Shown: positions 58,986 to 64,000 of the stretch, one piece after another
Layout of the letters: each line of letters opens with the position of its first letter
Position numbering within the stretch: position 1 is the first letter of the stretch
NCBI RefSeq assembly: GCF_030812415.1
Contig: NZ_JAUSST010000006.1
Location: forward strand, 248,001 to 312,000
Direction of reading: 5' to 3'
Source: Paenibacillus harenae
GTDB lineage: Bacteria; Bacillota; Bacilli; Paenibacillales; Paenibacillaceae
Length of the DNA stretch: 64,000 nucleotides
Made by a program: the position numbers and the translations under genes
The notes under the pieces: model-generated
Told to the model about the DNA's origin: nothing
What the model saw: the letters and a program-made list of their open reading frames with translations, nothing else
The model's database searches: none

Positions 58986-58999
58986 TGGGAGACCGTATG

Positions 59000-59008
59000 T
59001 GGTATAAT
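59000..59008 (+). promoter_or_regulatory. extended -10 promoter after the amidase gene
   Basis: TGGTATAAT (TATAAT at 59003-59008); no good -35. Drives the short RNA below. Confidence 0.55.
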
Positions 59009-59014
59009 TTTATT

Positions 59015-59091
59015 GGGGGAGAGCGTAACAGTTCTCCGGTTGATTTACCTACGGGACTCCTTTCGCTGGGAATGCGGGGAGTCCTTTTTTT
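59015..59091 (+). ncRNA. candidate short RNA with terminator (about 77 nt)
   Basis: Begins about 7 nt after the -10 box, forms hairpin GGAGA/TCTCC and ends in a strong terminator (GGGACTCC 59053-59060 with GGGAGTCC, then seven T). No ORF inside. May be an independent sRNA or an attenuated leader of the DUF3800 gene at 59232. Confidence 0.55.
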
Positions 59092-59187
59092 ATTTAAAAA
59101 GTGAACATCGGTTCTCTTGTATTGAACGGGAGAATAGTGCTAATCTATGGAAATAGGAAAGAAGTTCCATAGAAAGGCGGAGATTAA

Positions 59188-59247
59188 TTGTCTAATTTAG
59201 ATAAAATGACCCTCCGAAGGGAGGACTATATATGCACACTCATTTAG
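59188..59247 (+). CDS. possible leader peptide overlapping the DUF3800 start
   Basis: 19 codons from TTG (MSNLDKMTLRREDYICTLI), GGCGGAG 5 nt upstream; ends 15 nt inside the DUF3800 gene. The DUF3800 RBS lies in a CCCTCC-GAA-GGGAGG hairpin that translation of this leader would open. Confidence 0.4.
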   Translation: MSNLDKMTLRREDYICTLI

Positions 59248-60005
59248 TTTTTTTAGATGAATCAGGTGACCATAGTATGCAGCACATTGACATCCAGTTC
59301 CCAGTTTTCGCTCTAGCAGGTATTATTTTTGAGAGCAATTATTACTACAATGTGGCCAACCCCATTATAGATGGGTTAAAATATAAATACTGGGGGCATC
59401 GGAATATAATATTCCACTCAGTAGACATCAGAAAACAGAAAGATGTTTTTAGTATTCTCCGCCAAAAGGAAGTAAGAGAATCATTTTTGGATGATATGAC
59501 AGGAATGATGAATGCTCTTGATTATAAAATTATTGCTTCAGGGATTCACAAAGCAGATCATATGAGGCAGTACACAACGCCTGAAAATCCATATAATTTG
59601 ACGCTTGAGTTTATTATGGAACGTTTATTTTTCTACTTTAAAGGTTCGCCATCAAAGTGTCTGTTAATCGCGGAGTCAAGAGATGATGCGGATAACAGAA
59701 GGCTGTATCAGGTGTTTAGTAGGCTAATGAGGAATGGTAATGGTAATGTATCAGCTGCTGAATTTCAAGCTAACATAACTGATCTTAAATTTATTCCTAA
59801 GGTTAATAACGAGAACGGGAATCAAATATCTGACTTAGCTGTCTATCCAATAGCAAGGAAAATTATTAGTCGAGCTAGAGGCTATGAACCATACCACTCA
59901 ATTAAAACTAAATTTTATTCGAGACTAAACGGAGACTTCTGGGGTTACGGTTTAAAGGCTTTCCCGGGTCAAACATATGTTCGAATTAAGGCGGAAGCTG
60001 ATTGA
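59232..60005 (+). CDS. DUF3800 protein (right-arm cargo)
   Basis: 257 residues. FLDESGDHSM at the N-terminus and later LLIAESRDD and QISDLAVYPIARKI are the DUF3800 motifs, which suggest an RNase-H-like nuclease fold with acidic residues. Such genes are scattered among phages and mobile elements. It lies after the lysis cassette with its own promoter region and a hairpin over its RBS, the usual place for lysogen-expressed cargo; an anti-phage or exclusion role is possible. Confidence 0.8.
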   Translation: MHTHLVFLDESGDHSMQHIDIQFPVFALAGIIFESNYYYNVANPIIDGLKYKYWGHRNIIFHSVDIRKQKDVFSILRQKEVRESFLDDMTGMMNALDYKIIASGIHKADHMRQYTTPENPYNLTLEFIMERLFFYFKGSPSKCLLIAESRDDADNRRLYQVFSRLMRNGNGNVSAAEFQANITDLKFIPKVNNENGNQISDLAVYPIARKIISRARGYEPYHSIKTKFYSRLNGDFWGYGLKAFPGQTYVRIKAEAD

Positions 60006-60030
60006 CTTTGAAATAGTTAGGGTATATTAT
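60002..60030 (+). promoter_or_regulatory. strong sigma-A-like promoter at the DUF3800 stop codon
   Basis: TTGACT (60002-60007), 17 nt, TATTAT (60025-60030); start expected near 60037. It overlaps the TGA of DUF3800. Confidence 0.65.
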
Positions 60031-60044
60031 AAAAGCAAGAGATA

Positions 60045-60078
60045 AAGGGGACTGGGCTAACCCGGGCCTCTTTTTATT
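60045..60078 (+). terminator. terminator 1 in the leader of the zinc-ribbon gene
   Basis: AGG-GGA-CTGGG and CCCGGGCCT arms followed by CTTTTTATTTT; only about 10 nt after the predicted start of transcription, so it may instead end the DUF3800 message. Confidence 0.6.
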
Positions 60079-60089
60079 TTATTGAATTT

Positions 60090-60162
60090 AAGTGTTGGCA
60101 GTTGTATCCTTAACGTCATCCGTGTTGGATGATTATCAGGGTCTAGCGTCCAGCACTTTTTT
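60090..60162 (+). ncRNA. branched RNA element ending as a terminator
   Basis: Outer stem AAGTGTTGG (60090-60098) with CCAGCACTT (60150-60158, one G-U pair) followed by TTTT; inner hairpin TCATCC (60116-60121)/GGATGA (60127-60132). The RBS of the next gene begins 6 nt later. It could be an attenuator or a separate small RNA. Confidence 0.5.
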
Positions 60163-60177
60163 AATTGGAGGACTAAC

Positions 60178-60585
60178 ATGCCTAAAAAACCTCTTCCTCA
60201 ATTTAACTCTCTCGCGGAATCCCTCGCATTTTACAAACAATATGGACAGCTAACCCCGGGCGGTCGAGTTGGCGAAAATGGTGAGAAACATATCTACACC
60301 TACAACGTCAGAGATGGCCGCGTGCTTGATCTATACTTTTACAAAGACGGTCGAGTGGAAGAGATTAAGATTCCAAAAACGGGCCCTATTTATGTGTATC
60401 ATTCCGATGATATGGAAAAAAGGGAATCAGATCGTGAGCAGATAGCCGAGTTTGTGAAGAATGGCATATGCGAGTGTAAAGCTGAAGGGCGCTTTCGATG
60501 GAGGACGATCGGACGTACTCGCGTATATGCGTGCATTAAATGTAATAGGCCGGTTTATTATACGTTGCAGCCGCCGGTGAAATGA
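60178..60585 (+). CDS. zinc-ribbon protein of the right-arm cargo
   Basis: 135 residues. N-terminal strand-rich part (YTYNVRDGRVLDLYFYKDGRVEEIKI) and a C-terminal ribbon with CECK and CIKC Cys pairs. No family recognised. GGAGG 8 nt before the ATG. Last prophage gene before attR. Confidence 0.65.
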   Translation: MPKKPLPQFNSLAESLAFYKQYGQLTPGGRVGENGEKHIYTYNVRDGRVLDLYFYKDGRVEEIKIPKTGPIYVYHSDDMEKRESDREQIAEFVKNGICECKAEGRFRWRTIGRTRVYACIKCNRPVYYTLQPPVK

Positions 60586-60586
60586 T

Positions 60587-60612
60587 CCCCTCAAATAAGA
60601 GGGGGTTTTTAT
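60587..60612 (+). terminator. last prophage terminator
   Basis: CCCCTC (60587-60592) pairs with GAGGGG (60599-60604), then TTTTT. Confidence 0.85.
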
Positions 60613-60630
60613 TTGTCCAAACAGTTACTT

Positions 60631-60678
60631 TTGTAGGTACTTTAAAGGTAGTAATGCCCTTCACCAGCATCAAAGTAC
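60631..60678 (+). other. attR
   Basis: The phage half TTGTAGGTACTTT (60631-60643) is the inverse complement of AAAGTACCTACAA at attL. Bases 60657-60669 repeat the acceptor end of tRNA-Thr (CCCTTCACCAGCA), followed by TCA where the functional tRNA has CCA. Mismatches with attL are at 60656 and 60670. Confidence 0.85.
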
Positions 60679-60712
60679 AAAAACAGCCACCTTAATGGGT
60701 GGCTGTTTTTGT
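60679..60712. terminator. original host terminator of tRNA-Thr, now displaced
   Basis: A 13-bp perfect stem (AAAAACAGCCACC 60679-60691 / GGTGGCTGTTTTT 60698-60710) with T runs on both strands. It also can terminate the leftward small gene at 60735. Confidence 0.8.
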
Positions 60713-60734
60713 GTTATGTAGATAAGAAAAAAGC

Positions 60735-60845
60735 TTACTTCCAGAATTTCAAAATGGCGTATACGATTACTAATATGTCCGTGATGAATTCTATTATAGA
60801 AACAATCTTGCCGGATCTACTCTTCCCTGCCATGGGAACAGGCAC
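60735..60845 (-). CDS. 36-residue membrane peptide
   Basis: GTG start with AAAGGAGG just upstream (2-nt spacing; an ATG 12 nt later is an alternative). One membrane span (IVSIIEFITDILVIVYAILKF) after a basic start. A terminator follows its stop. Size and layout recall type I toxins, but no antisense RNA was found. Confidence 0.45.
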   Translation of the reverse strand: MPVPMAGKSRSGKIVSIIEFITDILVIVYAILKFWK

Positions 60846-60924
60846 AACCTCCTTTACGGCGCATATTCTATTACAGCAAAAATAAGCTGGGATGAACAAG
60901 CAATGAGCAGCGAGGAGTGAGAAT

Positions 60925-61710
60925 ATGCCGCGCATACCGAATTTTCCTCCGGCCTTGCTGGAGGAGCATCGCATATGGCATCATACGAACCATTTGGCGC
61001 CCGGTTCCATGCCGCCGCCGGGGTTTGGGGAACGTTTTCTGCGTTTCCACCGCGATTTCATTTATCGTGTCGCCAACTGGTACGCGGGTCAAGGATACGA
61101 CATGAATGCGATTGCCGGGTGGAACGGGATACCGGATGCGATCAGACGGGCGCCTTGCTATAATGCGGCAGCGGAGCAGCGCGTTACCTATCAGCCGCAA
61201 TCGTTTCGTTCGGTGGATGAGCTCGGCAGCTTCATCGAGGTCAATCTGCATGGCTGCTTGCACCCGATGGCGGCACAGCTATGGAATAACCCGGAGCTGA
61301 ACGACTTCGATATGGCGCCGCGGAACACCGAGTTCTATAACATTCATTTCATGATTGACGGATGGTTCCGGAATTGGGAGCGTGCATGGGGAATGCGCGG
61401 ACCGGGCACGGACCGCGCAAAAGGGAAGCAAACCCGCTCTACGTGCAATTGCGGAGCGAGCGAAGGACGTTCGTATAATAAGAAAAATCGCGCGGAACGA
61501 ATTGATCCGCCCTTACAACAGCATGTGCCTCGATTAGCGGGCCGCCGCCCGGAGGCAGCTCCACGCCGTAAGCCGACAATTCAGGCAGCGAGCCCTCGAA
61601 CAAAGCAAGCAGCTCCTCCAGTTCTACTTCAAACACCCCGGCCACTTCTTCGGGCTGCAGCCGCAGTTCGGCCAGAGGCGTCTCGCACACGAGGCCGAAC
61701 ACATCGCTAA
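60925..61710 (+). CDS. tyrosinase-like copper protein, possibly with a lost stop
   Basis: 261 residues as read. Residues 1-160 fit the tyrosinase central domain: an HHTNH start, FLRFHRDFIYRVANWY (Cu-A His), NLHGCLHPMAAQLWNNPE, and a second site FYNIHFMIDGWFRNWERAWG. From about residue 163 the text becomes low-quality and antisense to the Nudix gene, as if the original stop was lost by a frameshift. GAGGAGTGAG upstream. If functional it should oxidise phenols. Confidence 0.6.
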   Translation: MPRIPNFPPALLEEHRIWHHTNHLAPGSMPPPGFGERFLRFHRDFIYRVANWYAGQGYDMNAIAGWNGIPDAIRRAPCYNAAAEQRVTYQPQSFRSVDELGSFIEVNLHGCLHPMAAQLWNNPELNDFDMAPRNTEFYNIHFMIDGWFRNWERAWGMRGPGTDRAKGKQTRSTCNCGASEGRSYNKKNRAERIDPPLQQHVPRLAGRRPEAAPRRKPTIQAASPRTKQAAPPVLLQTPRPLLRAAAAVRPEASRTRGRTHR

Positions 61711-62074
61711 CCTCGCGGTCGATGAACGGAACGCCGTTCACGACCCCTTCGCATTGCTCGCGAACCTGGCAGAGCGGAATGAGCTGCTCGAGAGGAGCTT
61801 GCACGCCAAGCTCCTCTTCCAGCTCGCGCACCGCTTCCGTAAGCGTCTCTCCTGCCGTTAGATGGCCTGCTGCCGTAATATCGTAGCAGCTTGGGTTCGT
61901 ATCCTTCGTCGTTTGCCGAAGCTGGAAGCGGACCAGTCGATGATCCCCCTCCTTGCGTGTCAGCCAGCAATGAATGGTTCGATGCCAATAGCCCTTCGCA
62001 TGCGTCTCGGACCTTGTTGCCGTGCCGAGCGGGTTCATATGCTCATCGTAAATGTCGAACAGCTCATCAGCCAT
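61439..62074 (-). CDS. Nudix hydrolase (isopentenyl-diphosphate-isomerase-like branch)
   Basis: 211 residues. Starts [21 protein letters not shown] as in the Nudix group that includes IPP isomerase; [21 protein letters not shown] is the Nudix box, one residue shorter between its first Glu and REL than the general pattern, so activity should be tested. The ATG overlaps the mscL stop by 8 nt, implying coupled translation. The 3' end is overlapped by the tyrosinase-like ORF. Confidence 0.8.
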   Translation of the reverse strand: MADELFDIYDEHMNPLGTATRSETHAKGYWHRTIHCWLTRKEGDHRLVRFQLRQTTKDTNPSCYDITAAGHLTAGETLTEAVRELEEELGVQAPLEQLIPLCQVREQCEGVVNGVPFIDREVSDVFGLVCETPLAELRLQPEEVAGVFEVELEELLALFEGSLPELSAYGVELPPGGGPLIEAHAVVRADQFVPRDFSYYTNVLRSLRNCT

Positions 62075-62543
62075 GCGAAACGGCCTCAAGCTGGGAAGTG
62101 CAATGCTTGCAGCGGGTAGCCTTGATCGGAATCATAGACAAGCAGTACGGGCACTCTTTCTCCATTGGTTCAGCTGGCGCTTCATCCTTCTTCTTCTCGG
62201 TGCGACGCAAAATATTAATAACCTTAACCAACATGAAAATACAGAATGCGACGATTAGAAAGTCGATAAGCACGTTAATGAATTGTCCGTAAGCGATGAC
62301 CGGAGGGACAAAACTGTCATCGGCTACTTTGAGCTGATCGATCTTCTCCTGCGAGTAAAGCTGAATTTTCAAATGCTTGAAATCGGCTCCGCCCAATATT
62401 CTCCCGATCGGCGGCATAATGACGTCGTTGACGAGCGACGTGACGATTTTGCCGAACGCTCCCCCTATAATGACACCGACAGCCAGGTCGATGACGTTGC
62501 CGCGCATGGCGAACTCTTTGAACTCTTTGATGATTTTCAACAC
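62067..62543 (-). CDS. mscL: large-conductance mechanosensitive channel MscL with zinc ribbon
   Basis: 158 residues. MscL core: [40 protein letters not shown] (TM1) and [24 protein letters not shown] (TM2). After the cytoplasmic linker a CPYC...CKHC zinc ribbon is added at the C-terminus, unusual for MscL. GTG start with AGGAGG 5 nt upstream (TTG one codon later is possible). Releases solutes on osmotic downshock. First gene of a two-gene unit with the Nudix gene. Confidence 0.88.
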   Translation of the reverse strand: MLKIIKEFKEFAMRGNVIDLAVGVIIGGAFGKIVTSLVNDVIMPPIGRILGGADFKHLKIQLYSQEKIDQLKVADDSFVPPVIAYGQFINVLIDFLIVAFCIFMLVKVINILRRTEKKKDEAPAEPMEKECPYCLSMIPIKATRCKHCTSQLEAVSHG

Positions 62544-62768
62544 AGCTTCCTCCTGCTCCTCATTAACTATAGTTTGCCCTGAATCTAGCAAATGTATTCT
62601 ATCATTCTAGCTAAAATGATCGAAAGTGAAAAGTGCCGGGAGAACCGCACGCGGACGGAGTGGGAACTTTAGCTGAAACCTGTTCGGAACGGCGTACGTA
62701 TAAAAACTCACCATACAGACTTGAAGCAGCATGGATAATCGAAAGCCAATTTATAGGAGGATGTTCAT

Positions 62769-63539
62769 ATGTTCAATCGTTTTCTAGCCAGCATCGGGAT
62801 TGGGAACGCAACAATCGATACGGTTTTGGAGAAGTCGCGCTACATGCCGGGAGAGGTCGTTCGCGGCGTCGTGAGGATTCGCGGAGGCAACGTGGAACAG
62901 CAGATCGAGACGATTCACTTGGCCGTCATGACCCAATACGTGCGCGAGAGCAACGACCAGAAGCATACCCAGAACGGCGAAGTCGGCCGCTACCATGTAA
63001 GCGCGCCGTTCCTGCTGAAGGCAGGGGAGAATCGCGAGGTGCCATTCTCGTTCAACCTTCCGCACCAAACGCCGCTCACGTTCGCTCGTACGCCGGTATG
63101 GGTGAAGACGGAGCTTGACGTTCGCGGCGGCGTTGACCCAAGCGATAACGACAAGATCGAGGTTGTGCCGACTCCGCAGATGAATACAGTGCTTGAAGCG
63201 ATGAACCACCTCGGCTTCCAACTGCGCAAAGCGGACTGCGAATACGCATCCCGCCTTGGCGGCAGCATGCCGTTCGTTCAGGAGATCGAATTCGTGCCAA
63301 CGACGCAATTCCGCGGCCAATTGGACGAGGTTGAAGTGATGTTCTTCCCGTCTGAACGGGAGCTGGAGATCGTGCTTCAGATCGACCGCCGCGCGCGCGG
63401 ACTTTCAAGCCTGTTCGCCGAAGCCATGAACATGGACGAATCATTCGTTCGCGTCAAATATACGCACGAACAGCTTAGCCAAGGACCGGCGACGGTATCG
63501 CATCAGCTGGCAGACATTATTTCGCGTTTCGCCCGTTAA
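62769..63539 (+). CDS. spo0M: Spo0M-family sporulation-control protein
   Basis: 256 residues. N-terminal arrestin-like beta domain (ATIDTVLEKSRYMPGEVVRGVVRIRGGNVEQQIETIHLAV) and VPFSFNLPHQTPLTFARTPVWVKTELDV are typical of Spo0M, a cytoplasmic modulator of sporulation entry. TAGGAGG 8 nt upstream. Followed by a terminator, so monocistronic. Confidence 0.88.
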   Translation: MFNRFLASIGIGNATIDTVLEKSRYMPGEVVRGVVRIRGGNVEQQIETIHLAVMTQYVRESNDQKHTQNGEVGRYHVSAPFLLKAGENREVPFSFNLPHQTPLTFARTPVWVKTELDVRGGVDPSDNDKIEVVPTPQMNTVLEAMNHLGFQLRKADCEYASRLGGSMPFVQEIEFVPTTQFRGQLDEVEVMFFPSERELEIVLQIDRRARGLSSLFAEAMNMDESFVRVKYTHEQLSQGPATVSHQLADIISRFAR

Positions 63540-63567
63540 TAGCGTATCGAGACGGCAGCCGTAGCCT

Positions 63568-63612
63568 GGAAGACGTTCCGCTTGGAGCGTCTTTCGGGCT
63601 TTTTTTTTGCTG
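63568..63612 (+). terminator. intrinsic terminator after spo0M
   Basis: AAGACGTTCC and GGAGCGTCTT arms around GCTT, followed by TCGGGC and nine T. Confidence 0.7.
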
Positions 63613-63640
63613 CGAAACAACCTAGGCAGTCTCTGCGCTT

Positions 63641-63670
63641 GTGTCATTTCCCGCGGACAAACGTTATAAT
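63641..63670 (+). promoter_or_regulatory. promoter of the last gene
   Basis: GTGTCA (63641-63646), 18 nt, TATAAT (63665-63670), 34 nt before the TTG start. Confidence 0.5.
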
Positions 63671-63704
63671 TCATCATAACAGAGCAATAAGGGAGGATAA
63701 CCAG

Positions 63705-64000
63705 TTGGCCGAACCGTTAAAAGCATTATACGACGGACTATTTATCGAACAATTCGCAGCCAAGGTGCAGGCCGCATGGCAGCCGTTCGACGAGCGTTCC
63801 TTCGCGGAGCGGGTGCGCGGAGGCGAGTGGGAGCGCCTGGAGCTGAAAGCGCGTGCCAGAGCGATTACGCTGGCGCTCGGGGCAGAGCTGCCGGGCAAAT
63901 ATGAAGAGGCGTTAGCGGTATTGTTCCAGATTGACGAGCAATGTACGGGCTTGCCTTATATTTTTTTCCCTGACTTCGTCGAGGTATACGGGCTGGAGCA
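63705..64000 (+). CDS. probable AlkD-like DNA alkylation repair protein, N-terminal fragment
   Basis: TTG start with GGGAGG 8 nt upstream; about 98 residues before the window ends. The text (LKALYDGLFIEQFAAKVQ, LELKARARAITLALG, LPYIFFPDFVEVYGLE) has the helical-repeat look of HEAT-like AlkD-type glycosylases common in Paenibacillus. The family is remembered, not searched. Confidence 0.55.
   Translation, partial: MAEPLKALYDGLFIEQFAAKVQAAWQPFDERSFAERVRGGEWERLELKARARAITLALGAELPGKYEEALAVLFQIDEQCTGLPYIFFPDFVEVYGLE

Larger units (their letters stand above)
17715..60678. mobile_element. complete temperate podovirus-like prophage (about 43 kb)
   Basis: Bounded by two copies of a near-identical 26-bp segment (17711-17736 and 60653-60678; two mismatches), the left one inside tRNA-Thr. 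It carries a serine integrase, a lysogeny switch, replication, packaging, capsid, tail and lysis genes in the standard order, all intact as far as read. Absence of tape-measure, tail-tube and sheath genes and presence of a portal, scaffold, tailspike, propeller protein and large internal proteins suggest a short-tailed virion. Confidence 0.9.

Noticed and set aside
60717-60974. 79-codon version of the small leftward membrane ORF
   Set aside because: Only the last 36 codons have an RBS; the N-terminal extension is not supported and overlaps the tyrosinase-like start.

Overview
The window is chromosomal DNA of a Gram-positive, endospore-forming bacterium of the Paenibacillaceae (Paenibacillus or Cohnella type). 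I infer this from strong AGGAGG ribosome sites, frequent TTG/GTG starts, a Spo0M-family sporulation protein, a TraX-family membrane protein, an amine-oxidase-N (stalk) domain protein and several large cyclic-di-GMP and two-component proteins. No database was searched; all family names come from motifs and remembered family patterns.

Host left arm (1-17655): the end of a ribose-type ABC transporter operon (permease fragment, lipoprotein binding protein), a membrane-anchored PPIC foldase facing it across a shared terminator, and a signalling block: an MHYT-GGDEF-EAL protein, a 7-TM-like HD-GYP protein, an aldo/keto reductase, a 1292-residue hybrid kinase carrying two receiver domains and its own HPt, an OmpR-type response regulator, and an EAL protein whose GGDEF motif is degenerate. 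Then come small conserved proteins, three tandem covarying hairpins in front of a Ser/Thr kinase gene, a TraX-like protein, a possible Sm-like protein and tRNA-Thr(CGT).

Prophage (17715-60678, about 43 kb): a complete-looking temperate phage sits in the 3' end of tRNA-Thr, put there by a large serine recombinase. Joining its two ends rebuilds an attP with a perfect 13-bp inverted repeat, and the sequence implies that the phage supplies the CCA end of the tRNA. Its order is: integrase; leftward lipoproteins (lysogenic cargo); a LytTR regulator; a CI/Cro-like switch with four TCAC-N5-GTGA operators; a BRO antirepressor; about 40 short overlapping early genes with a Rad52-like annealing protein, HNH and DUF559 nucleases, DnaD/DnaC-like replication proteins, a RusA-like resolvase and a SpoT/Mesh1-like HD hydrolase; an ArpU-like late regulator; a structured, apparently non-coding RNA of about 280 nt; terminase, portal, scaffold and major capsid; adaptor, tailspike and propeller-type tail proteins; a self-contained moron; two internal virion proteins; then a type I toxin-antitoxin pair, holin genes, amidase and a right-arm cargo segment (DUF3800 protein and a zinc-ribbon protein, each behind its own promoter and terminator-ended leader). 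There is no tape measure, tail tube or sheath gene, so I read it as a temperate podovirus.

The strongest unusual signals are a textbook -1 frameshift site (CCCGGGAAAC, 5-nt spacer, 8-bp perfect stem) that would join a lytic transglycosylase domain to an internal virion protein; the structured RNA before the packaging genes; the convergent type I toxin/antitoxin with a shared terminator; and the short leader RNAs of the right arm.

Host right arm (60679-64000): a tiny membrane peptide, a tyrosinase-like gene running 272 nt into a convergent Nudix gene, mscL with an extra zinc ribbon, a Spo0M homologue, and the start of a probable AlkD-like DNA repair gene.
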